Assembly: GCA_020631735.1 (NCBI GenBank)
Contig: CM036170.1
Span: forward strand, 66,293,737 to 66,357,736
Source of the DNA: Saccharum officinarum
Taxonomy: Eukaryota; Streptophyta; Magnoliopsida; Poales; Poaceae
DNA: 64,000 bases
Direction: 5' to 3'
In this document: positions 9,901 to 21,900 of the stretch, piece after piece
Layout: the number at the start of each line of letters is the position of its first letter
Position numbering within the stretch: position 1 is the first letter of the stretch
The notes under the pieces: generated by a model
The model's input: the letters and a program-made list of their open reading frames with translations, nothing else
What the model was told of the DNA's origin: nothing
Database searches by the model: none
Made by a program: the position numbers and the translations under genes

Positions 9901-12900
9901 CTCTAGTGAGGATTGTGGTTTGAGAATCAAAGCTTGAGAGTCCCTCACTAGTGACTAGAGAGTAGCAAGTGTGCATCCATCTTCTCATTAGGCTCGTTGT
10001 GGTCAAGTGAGAGTTCTAGCTTGTTACTCTTGGTGATCGCCATCACCTAGACGGCTTGGTGATGACTGAGAGTTTGGTGATCATCTGGCGGAGCTTGTGG
10101 ATGACCCAACTCATCTTGTGAGCGGTTTTGGGTGATTCACTGCGACGGAGTGTCGAAGAATCAGCCCGTAGAGAGCACTTGATCCTTGCGCGGATCAAGG
10201 GGGAGCTACACCCTTGCGCGGGTGCTCTAACGAGGACTAGTGGGGAGTGGCGACTCTCCGATACCTCAAAAAAACATCGCCTTGTTCCTTGCCCCTTACT
10301 TTCAAGCATTTACATTCTTGTATTACTCTCATTGCTTGGTTTACTTTTCTAGAATTGCCATGCTAGACTAGGATTAGAACTTAGGGTGCAAAACTTTTAC
10401 CGGTAGAATCTCTAGGAACACAAGTAGGCACTAGGGGTGAATTCCGGCTTGTAGGATTTAATTCTTGTAATTAATTTTTAGAAAAGCCCAATTCACCCCC
10501 CTCTTGGGCATCTTGATCCTTTCAATTGGTATCAAAGCCGAGTTGCTCTTAATTTAGGCTTTACCGCCTAGAGCAAGATGTCTAACGGGGAAGGACCACC
10601 TCCCACCTTTGAGGGGGATGATTTTCCATATTAGAAAATCCGAATGGAGGCGTACCTCGAAGTCATAGATGTTGGGTGCCTTAGAGCCGCAACCGAAGGG
10701 CTTCCCGCTATCAAGGATCCCGTCAACCCAAGTGGTGACGAGGAGAAGTACGACCGGTGGAATGCAAAGGCCAAAAATGCACTCTACCGGGGCTTAGGCA
10801 AGGATATCTTCAATCGTGTGCGTAATGCAAAGAACGCTCATGAATTGTGGGAAAACATTTGTGCTCTCCATGAGGGAACTAAGAGTGAGCGTGAGAAACG
10901 CTATCATATTGCTTTAAAGAAAATCAATTCTTTTGAGATGCTTCACAAAGAAAGCGCTAATGATATGTACACTCGATTGAATGTTCTTGTAGAGGACCTC
11001 AATGCTCTTGGACTCACTCAAATGAGACAATCGGATGTTGCAAGGAGGATCTTGAGTGTTCTTCCCGTTGAGAAGTATGGTCACATTGTCACCGTGCTTC
11101 ATCAAAGTGATCTCTCCACCGCAACACCGACATAAGTATTGGGAAAGATCAATGCACATGAGATGTACATGCACATCACTCCGGAAGAGGGCTCATCATC
11201 TTCCAAGAAGAAGGACTTGGCCTTCAAAGCTAGCCATGATAAGAAGAAGAAGAAGAAGAAGGGCCAAGCCATGATGGTGCAAGAGAGCTCAAGTGAAAGT
11301 GATATTGATGATGCATCACTTGCACTCATGGTGAGGAAGACCACCAAGATGCTAAAGAAGCTCAACAAGAGTGGCATTAAGTTCGATGGCAAGAAAAAGA
11401 AATTCTTCACAAGTAGCAAAAGGAAGCCCATCTCGGAGATGGATTGCTACAATTGTGGTGAACTTGTCCACTTAGCTCATCAATGCCCTAGACCTCCAAA
11501 AGATAAGTACAAGAACAAGAACAAGGGTAAGAAGAATTATTCAAGTGATAAAGAACAAGAGAGGAAGAAAAACAAGCCATACAAGAAGAAAAATGATAAG
11601 AAGAAAGAGTTCTACAAGAAGAAGAAGGGAGAAAAAGCATACATTGTTGGTGATTGGCTCACCGACATTGAATCATCTTGTGAGTCCTCCGGCGATGAGA
11701 GCGATGATGAGAAAGAGAAGGTTGCCGCATTTGTGATGGGGCCATCATCTTCACCGATATCTTCATCACCACCTTCACCGCCACCTTCACCATCATCGTC
11801 CGCTACTTACCTATGCCTTATGGCCAAGGATGAATGAAAGGTACAAAACCATGATAGTGATGATGATAATGATAGTGATGATGAATATGATGCACCTTCG
11901 TATGATAAACTTGTAAAATTGTTGAATAAATACTCTAAAGTCATAAGAAGAACTAGAAATGAAAATGATGAGCTTCAAAATGAAAATAAATCACTCTCAT
12001 CTAAGCTTGAAAGTGCACAAAAGGCTAGCGATGAGCTCAAAGATCAAAATGAAATTATGTCTTCCACTCTCAAGGAGCTCAAAACTTCTAACAAAGAGCT
12101 TAGAGATCAACATGATAAACTTGAGAAGAAGCATGATGAGCTCATCACTAGGCACAACTCTCTAAAAGACAAATATACTACATTGAAAATTGACTATGAT
12201 AGTCTTGTGGTAGCTAATGAGCTTTCTCTTGAGACACATGATGCTACTAACAAAGTTGTTAAGTTTGATATAGCTACATCATGTGATGACTTGATCATTG
12301 AAAGCATTGAGCAAGGTTCTAGTAGCAAAGGCAAGAGTGTGGTTGAGTCAAACAACTATGATGATTTTGCCAAGATCAAGAGTGAAAATGAGAAGCTTGC
12401 AAATGAGAACAAGAAGCTAAAGGGTTGATGGCTCTTGAGAAGCAAACATCAAATGAGTCACTTATTAAAAAAATAAAAAGCTCAAACAAGAGAAAGAGCA
12501 TCTCAAGACCGGCCTAAGCAAGTTCACAAGAGGCCAATATTTACAAAGTGAGCTACTTATGAACACCGTAATGAAGATGGATAGAAGTGACATTGGTTAT
12601 TTGACAAATCAAGAGAAGAAGGCTAAAGCTCAACAACAACAAAGCAAGTCAAAGCCTAAGCCAAAGAGATGTGTTGAGTGTGGACAAGAAGGCCATTTTG
12701 CTCATGAGTGCAAAACTCCACCACCACAACCCTTGCCCAAGCATGCTAGACCCTTTGCCTTCAATGCTCATTACATGCTAAGAAAAGATTCAAGTGGAAA
12801 GATGAAAGTTATGTTCTTGGGTCCCCCAAACAAGAATAGGCCTAAGAAAATATGGGTTACCAAGGCACTAGTTAAGAAAGTCAAGGGTCCCTCTCAAGTG

Positions 12901-15900
12901 TGGGTCCCTAAACAAAAAGCTTGATCTCTTGCGTGTAGGTGAACTACAAGACCGGTGGATCTCATTGGGTTATTGATAGTGGTTGCACTCAACATATGAC
13001 CGGTGATCCTCGTAAGTTCACCTCCATTGAAGAGAATGGGATATGTCAAGAGAAGATCATATTTGGGAATAATTCAAAGAGCAAAGTCAAGGGTATAGGC
13101 AAGATTGCAATATCAAATGATCACTCTCTCTCAAATGTGCTCTATGTTGCTTCATTGAGTTTCAACTTGTTATCCGTTGGGCAACTATGTGACCTTGGTT
13201 TCCAATGCTTATTCACATCAAATGAAGTGGTAGTTTCGAAGATGGATGATAAGCAAGTGATATTCAAAGGCTTTAGATATAATAATTTTTATCTTGTTGA
13301 CTTTACCTCCGAAGATGCAAACTTGATGACATGCTTGTTCACCAAGACCTCACTTGGATGGCTTTGGCATAGGAGACTTGCTCATGTTGGAATGAATACT
13401 CTCAACAAGCTATTGAAGAAAGAACTAGTGAGAGGATTGAAGGATGTAAAGTTTGAAAAGGACAAACCTTATAGTACATGTCAAGCCGGCAAACAAGTTG
13501 CAAACACTCATCCAACCAAAGCTTACATGTCAACTTCAAGAGTACTAGAACTTCTACACATGGATTTGTTTGGGCCTACAACCTACAAGAGCTTCGGTGG
13601 AAATCTCTATTGTCTTGTGATAGTGGATGACTATTTAAGATACACTTGGACATTCTTCCTTCATGGCAAATCCGAAGTGGCCAATTACTTCAAGAAGTTT
13701 GCAAAGAGAGCTCAAAATGAATTTAAAGTCAAGATAAAGAAGATTAGAAGTGACAATGGAAAAGAGTTTAACAACACAAACATTGAAGCCCCTTATTGTG
13801 ATGAGATTGGAATCAAGCATGAAGTTTCTTCAACCTACACTCCTCAACAAAATGGTGTAGTTGAGAGAAAGAACCGGACTTTGATCACCCTTGCAAGAAC
13901 AATGTTAGATGGGTACAACACTCCAGAGAAGTTGTGGGCCGAGGCAATTAACACCGCATGCTATGCTTCAAATTGCCTCTTCCTACAAAAGTTTCTTTGC
14001 AAGACCCCCTATGAGTTGCTAAATGGGAAGAAGTCAGACGTCTCATTCTTCCGGGTGTTTGGTTGCAAATGCTACATCTACAAGAAGCGTCAACACCTAG
14101 GGAAGTTTCAAAGACGTTGTGATATTGGTTTTCTTATTGGTTACTCATCAAAGTCCAAAGCATATAGAGTATTTAACCATGCCACCGGTTTGGTTGAAGA
14201 AACATATGATGTGGAATTTGATGAATCTAATAGCACCCAAGGAGCAATTGAGAATTGTGATGATGTAGGTGATGAACCCTTGAGGGAGGCAATGAAGAAC
14301 ATGCCGGTCGGAGACACCAAGCCAAAAGATGATGAAGACGATGTACAAATTGTCGATCCACCATCTTCATCACATGTGCCTCAAGATGATGACAAGAATA
14401 AGAGAGTTGAAAATGGAGACACTCATGTCTCTCATGAACAAGCTGAGACACAAGCTCAAGATGTTGATGCTCCCCATCCTCCTCCTCAAACTCACCTCTA
14501 CTTCAAGCACATCCACAAGATCTCATCACAGGGAGTCCTACTAAGGGAGTAATGACTCGATCTCAAAAACTTGCTTCTTTTGTTGAACATCACTCTTTTG
14601 TCTCTTGTGTTGAACCTAAGAATGTAGAAGAAGCTCTTCAAGATCCGAATTGGGTGAATGCTATGCATGAAGAATTGAACAACTTCACTCGTAATCAAGT
14701 GTGGACACTTGAAGAGCATCCAAAAGGTGCAAGAGTCATTAAAACCAAGTGGGTGTTCCGCAACAAGCAAGATGACCAAGGCATAGTAGTGAGGAACAAG
14801 GCAAGACTAGTTGCAAAGGGGTTCTCTCAAGTTGAAGGTCTTGATTTTGGAGAGACCTTTGCACCCGTTGCAAGACTTGAAGCCATTTGTATCCTCCTTG
14901 CATATGCATCACATCATGATATGAAACTATATCAAATGGATGTGAAAAGTGCATTCTTAAATGACTTCATAAATGAACTAGTCTATGTTAATCAACCTCC
15001 CGGGTTTGAAGACCCTAGATATCCTAATCATGTTTATAGGTTGTCCAAGGCGCTATATGGGCTCAAGCAAGCCCCTAGAGCGTGGTATGAGCGCCTCCGG
15101 GACTTTCTCATTGAGAAGAGCTTCACCATTGGGAAGGTCGACACCACACTATTCACCAAAAAGCTTAATGGGGAGATCTTCATTTGTCAAGTTTATGTTG
15201 ATGATATCATCTTCGGATCAACAAATGAAGAGTATTGCAAGGAATTTGGTGAATTGATGTCGAAAGAGTTTGAGATGTCTATGATTGGTGAGCTCACATT
15301 CTTCCTTGGCTTTCAAGTCAAGCAAATGAGAGAAGGGATTTTCATCTCTCAAGAAAAGTATACCAAGGATCTTCTCAAAAGATTCAAGATGGAAGAATAT
15401 AAGCCAATCAAGACCCCTATGCCATCAAATGGACATCTCGACCTAGATGAGGGAGGTAAATCGGTTAATCAAATTCTCTACCGTTCTATGATTGGTAGCT
15501 TGTTGTACCTTACCGCATCTAGGCCCGATATCATGTTTAGTGTGTGCATATGTGCTCGCTTTCAAGCGTGCCCTAAAGAAACTCACTTAAGTGCCGTAAA
15601 AAAATTTTAAGATATCTTAAGCATACCCCAAGCATTGGTCTTTGGTATCCCAAAGGAGCTAGATTCCAACTAGTTGGCTATTCCGATTCGGATTATGCCG
15701 GTTGCAAAATTGATAGAAAAAGCACATCCGGAGGGTGTCATTTGCTTGGGAGGTCTTTAGTAACTTGGTCATCTAAGAAGCAAAATAGTGTGGCTTTGTC
15801 CACCACTGAGACGGAATACATTGCCGCGGGGGCTTGTTGTGCACAAATCTTATACATGAAATAAACCCTCCTAGACTATAGAGTTTTTCTTAAAAAGGTG

Positions 15901-18900
15901 CCACTTTTATGCGACAATGAAAGTGCCGTTAAAATTGCTAATAATCCGGTACAACACTCTCGCACCAAGCACATTGATATCCGCCACCACTTTCTGAGAG
16001 ATCATGTTGCTAAAAATGATATATCACTAGAAGGTGTAAGAAGTGAAAATCAATTAGCGGATATCTTCACTAAACCCTTAGATGAGGCTACCTTTTGTAG
16101 GTTGAGAAGTGAACTTAATGTGCTTGACTCTAGTAACTTTAAAAAATGAGCTTGTATTATCCCTTGTATTGCATTGTATTATATATCATGTTTAAATTTC
16201 CTGCAATACATCTAGGGCTTGTCTAACACGGTTACGATAACCCTCCTTTGGAGTGAAGAAGCCTAACTGTGGATCAAACTTGACAAGCAACCTAGTTTTA
16301 CTTGTATTGCATCGCATATGCATGGTTGTTGCTTTGTCGTTTCTTTTCGGTTTGGCTTTGAGCAACCTCTGTGTTCGTCCATGAATAGAGAGAGCATTTG
16401 ACGCTTCTAAGGGTTCACAAACTCTATTGCATAGCCATACGTTGCTCCTCGGGTGTTTATTGCTTATTTTCCTAAAAACAATACTAACCTAAGGCAAATT
16501 ATTTTGAAAAATTTGAGGGTTTGAGTGAGGTCACTCATATCAGGTTCTAATTGGTGTTTATTTGAGTCTCTTTTAATTAGAACTTGATTGAGAGAAGTCG
16601 CGTCGAAGATCGGTTTGAAGAAAGGCGAAAAACAGTGACCGGACGCTGCACCGGACGCAGTGATGCTTCACCACCGCGTCCGGTCCCGGCGACCACCAGC
16701 GCGTCCGGTCATCCTGAAGACTTCCTCTTAGACCTGTGACCGGACGCTCGACCGAACGCGTCGTTGTTGACCACCGCGTCCGGTCCCGGTATCCACCACC
16801 GCGTCCGGTCATGCGCGATGAGTTTCCCGGATGACCTTCGACCGGACTCTGTCCGCGTCCGGTCAGCCCTAACCGGACGCGTCCGGTCGTTCCAGGAGCT
16901 TACTGGACTGTGACCGGACGCTGCACCACCGCGTCCGGTCATTCGACCACCGCGTCTGGTCAGTGCGCAGCGAGCGGATCTGAGTCCTCTTATAAGCTTT
17001 CGTCCCGATCCAGTTTCTTTTTTGTCCGCCCTCCGCCGCGTCCAACTCGCCGAATCCGTGCCCTAGTTCGCCGAAATCGCCGCCTGCGCCCCCTCTGCTG
17101 CCGTGCCGTCTCCTCCTCGCCGTGCCTCACTATTTCGCGCCGCCGCTGCCCCGCTGCCACGCTGCCTTGCCGCGCCGCCGCTGCCTCGCCGCGCCGCCAC
17201 TGCCTCGCCGCGCCACCACCAGCCCTGCCCGCGCTCAGCCCCTGCTCGCCGTGCAACCCTAGGCCCCACCAACTCCTCCATCAAGTCGAGCCATTAGGGT
17301 TTGCCCTAACCCTCCTCGTCAAAGGTGAACTCGTTTTTCCCGTTTTCAATCCGTCAATTCCATCGTTAGGGTTTGCCGTGATAAGTCACACTCAATCGCT
17401 TATCATCGTTCCTTGTCTCGGCTTTTTCAACGGTCATCCGGCGTGTTTGGGAACTCTCACGAAACTAGGTCATCTCATCTCGTCACCGAGTTCTCGTCGA
17501 TCCGAGGTAGCCATCGTTGTTCGTTCACATCTCATCTTATGTGCTTGCTATCCTTAGAATTTCTTATCTTTTAGATTATATATGTTGCTTCTAGCAGATC
17601 CATCTATTCCGTCTTTTCAGCGAGTCTGTCGGTGTGTTGGGGTGACAGCAGTTCTGTGGTAAATCCGAGGCCAAGCCTACGGATACGGATTAAGGCCAAG
17701 CCTCTTGAGTGACAGTTCATCATCTTATAGAGGTTCTCGGCAGTTGGTCAGTATGGTTCGCTGCAAGAACGCCTGGGGTGCTCCTAGTGACGGGGACGAG
17801 AGTCCTCGTCTGACAGAGGTCGCGCGTGGTAAGCGCGTAAAGACTATGGCCAGAAAGAAGAAGACTCTTACAGATGCAGAGATCGCTCAGGCAGTCGCAG
17901 ATGCAGCTGAGCAGGCAGAGAGGGGAGGCAGGAGCAGTGGCATCCACATTGGCGAGCGTCGCTTTCATCTTGAAGGTCGATAGCTTGGTTCTGAGGCCAC
18001 AAAGGGCACAGAGGAGACAGAGGGTACAGAGGCTATGTCAGTTGATCCACCTGCAGATGCTCCAGAGAAGACAGAGGAGCAGCCAGTCCAGACTCCACCG
18101 CGTTGTCACTCAGCACGTACGCGAGCTCAGGTGACTCCTAGGCCAGAGGGTCAGCGTCGTGGAGGACGTCCACCTCCCAGGGCTCGAGGACACCCCCCAA
18201 TCGAGCACTTTGACTTGAGGGGAGCTACAGCACGTCAGGTGCAAGCCCTGAGGTTCGTTGAGGTTAGCCGATGGTTCCCACCTGTGAGGGATTCCAGAGC
18301 GTCAGAGGGATTCTATACACCTCTACAGGAGGATTTCTACAGAGCATATGTCGACAGTGGGATTGCTTTTCGACCTCAGAGGGTCTGTCGTCTTGAGGCT
18401 CTTGTTGAGGTAGTGGGTGAGCAGCTTCGTCCGCACCTGTCCTTTCTTCCAGGCTTATCAGACTTTCTTGGACGGACAGGAGCTTACTGTGGCACTTGGG
18501 TCAGAGAGTTCTACTCTTCACTATGGATTGACCCGGCACATGAGTTTATTCACTTTGCATTCCGAGGCCGTGACCGCAGACTATACAGCACCAGAGTGCG
18601 GGAGATTCTCAGACTCCCAGCTTTAGAGACGAAGATACATCAGCTGTGCTTTGGTCAGACTGCTCCACCTAGACGCCCTCACGGTGGGACAGTGCCCCCT
18701 ACTGATCTGATCCGACCCTGCTTTCGTGAGCCTTTTGTCGAAGGGTCCCGATGTACACCCGCCAGCCTGACACCTCTTGCCAGAGTTTTGGATGCCATTG
18801 TCAGACATACACTCCTTCCGAGGTTGGGCTATAGAGAGGGACTGACCCGTATGCAGTTGTGGGTAGTGCACCACCTTCGCTCACAGACACCGTTTGATAT

Positions 18901-21900
18901 ATGGGACCTCATGCTATGTGAGATGGAGTACACCTTGGCAGAAGGCTTCAAGGGACACCGTCAGCTGCCCTATGCTCACTGGATATGCTTTCTTATCAGA
19001 TCTTCACTCGAGCTGCCTTCTGAGATTAGAGCTAAGATATCAGACACTACCACTACTTTTTCAGAGTATGATATCTGTCAGCTATGGGCTTCTGTCACCA
19101 GAGAGCAGGCCCCAGTGCTTGGACAGCGAGAGAGACCTGAGGTGCCAGAGACAGCAGCTGAGCAGGACGCGACCGTTGAGGGTCTTGCTGAGGCAGAGCT
19201 TGCTGATCTAGATGCTCAGTCTGCTGATCCTGTTGAGGATGAGGCCTCTGACAGCACTGATGAGGATTACCAGTCCATCCCCAGGTATCGCTCTCCTTGG
19301 CCTCACGACCATGAGGCCGATGGTTCTGGTTCAGCCTCTCGCTCAGACCCAGCCATGGTGGCTATTCTTGAGAGGCTGACCTAGGCACAAGAGAGACAGG
19401 AGCTACAGATGCAGAGACAGACTCAGGACACCGCCGCCGCTTTTGCTCAGATACAGGCACGACAGGATGAGTTCCAGAGGCAGCAGCTTGAGCTACTGCG
19501 TTAGCAGTTTGAGATGCAACGACAGCAGGCAGCAAACCAGCAGCAGTACTTAGAGCTCCTGCGTCACTTGGTTACAGTTGGGGTACCTCCTTCTGCATCT
19601 GTCCTGACTCCAGCATTACAGTCTAGTGGACCTTCGAGTCAGGGACAGCCGAGCTTCCAGTTCACTTCTCCATAGCAGCAGGTTCCCCAGTTGTTCCAGT
19701 CCCCGAGCTACACGCCTATTCAGACGGGGTTCACTCCTTCAGACCAGCCTCGCCCTCACCTATTGATAGGCACTCCGTTTGCTGACTTGAGTGCCAGCTA
19801 CAGCGAGTTGACTGGTCAACCGACGCCCTCGCACACTACTCTAGTTACTTCTTCAGGGTTGTCCGCTTCAGAGGCAGTTGTTCCTCCTGTGACAGGGACG
19901 GACACTACAGAGACTGTACCTTCGTCAGTTGCCTCGACAGATCCCCCAGTTGTTGGCTCACTTCAGGCTCAGGTCACAGAGACTGCTCCACTGGTTGCTA
20001 CTTCTTCGTCAGTACCTGCTCCTGTTGTTCAGACCCAGACCGCTTCACAGCCGCGTGCTTCTTCATAGGATCAGCCTGACAGCTCCGAGTCCGAGGAAGG
20101 TACTTCTCAATTTGTGATCACTCCGCGCTCCTCGGCACCCGACTCGACTCCGTCTGTTCCCCCGTCAGATCCTTAGATTAGTTTTTGGCGGTTGATGCCA
20201 AAGGGGGAGAGAGAGTAGTTTCAGGGGGAGTTTTGACAGAGGGTTTTCATTTTTATTTGTGTGCTACATTCATGCATCATGTTTACATTCCAGTACTTGC
20301 ATCTTGTGACATGTGGTCGTGTGAGATACTTTGAGTCTATGTGGTCTATCTAGTCACCTTTTTAAATCATGTCACTTGTTTGGTTATAGCTCATAAGGTT
20401 GTGCTTCCGTGCCTTACTCCGATTTCTTTTGAGCTATTTCTTTATGTGTACTAATGTTTCATGTTTTATCTTATAAGTACACTCTTTTGGCTTGGGGCAC
20501 ATAAGCAATTCCTAACCCCTTGTGCTTATTGTTTTTTACTTATGTGAACCAAGCATGTTCGAAAACCTCAACTCTTATCTTCTGAATCTTAGTGTTGTCA
20601 TCAATCATCAAAAAGGGAGAGATTGAAAGCATCTAGGCCCCGAGACTTGGTTTCGGCAATTGATGACAACGCTTTATTGCCATGACTAACGTGTGTTTTG
20701 CAGAAGCTTTGGTAAGTTAGGTCATGGGGTTGATAACTGCTTTGGGCACTATGGTATTCATGCCCCTTAATGGAAATCATTTCGGTTTTCAAAGGATTGA
20801 CGTCAAAATTAAGGACGGTTAGTTCTGGATGTCAAGGTGTTGAGTTACATTCGGAATAGTCGTTAGGATCTTCGTTTTTCTCTTTTGGTCGTACTATAAA
20901 GGGGGACATGAGCGAGTAGCTTGACTTAGGTGAATCTTATGTTTAGGTGTGGTGCACACTTGTCAAACTTAGCACTAGGCAGCTCTAGAATAGCTCAAAG
21001 TTCAGTTGGAAGCAACTTGGTTCAAGTTGCGTCGCATTTCGAAGTTTTTAGAGACGTTTTCCCTTGACCGGACGCGGTGTTTGGCTTGACCGGACGCGTC
21101 CGGTCAGTTCTAAACCGCTACTGTGTCTCAGCGCTGTTGACCGGACGCGGTCCTAGCGAGGACCGGACGCGGTGTTCAGGCTGACACGTGTCACCTTAGG
21201 GAAATCACCTAATCGGGCGCGTCCGGTCACGTTCCAGTAAGGTACTCTGACGACTGGACGCGTCCGGTCATCACTGATCGGACGCGGTCGCGCGTCAGGT
21301 CAGAGTACAGTAAGCTCCCTGCACGATCAGACGCGTCCGGTCACCCCTGATCGGCGCGTCCGGTCACTCAGCCGTTATTTCAGGTTTTCGACTGTTACGA
21401 GCGACCGGCGCGTCCGGTCACTCCGACCGGCGTGTCCGGTCACCTCGTATTTTGCTGAGATGGTTGGATTTGACTGTGGGGTGTATAAATACATCCCCAC
21501 CACCTCTTTTAGAGGTCTCTTGCTCATTTATTCAGCTGAGAAACACCTTTGGAGTGCAAGGAAGTGCAAGAGCTCTAATGAGGATTGTGGTTTGAGAATC
21601 AAAGCTTGAGAGTCCCTCACTAGTGACTAGAGAGTAGCAAGTGTGCATCCATCTTCTCATTAGGCTCATTGTGGTCAAGTGAGAGTTCTGGCTTGTTACT
21701 CTTGGTGATCGCCATCACCTAGACGGCTTGGTGGTGACTAGGAGTTTGGTGATCATCTGGCGAAGCTTGTGGATGACCCAACTCATCTTGTGAGCGGTTT
21801 TGGGCGATTCACCGCAACGAAGTGTCGAAAAATCAGCCTGTAGAGACCACTTGATCCTTGCGCGGATCAAGGAGGAGCTACACCCTTGCGCGGGTGCTCC

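Noticed and set aside
16910..17557. 215-codon frame in the leader of the Sirevirus third ORF
   Set aside because: It begins inside the CCGGACGCG array and crosses GC-rich leader sequence; there is no domain and competing frames exist on the other strand.
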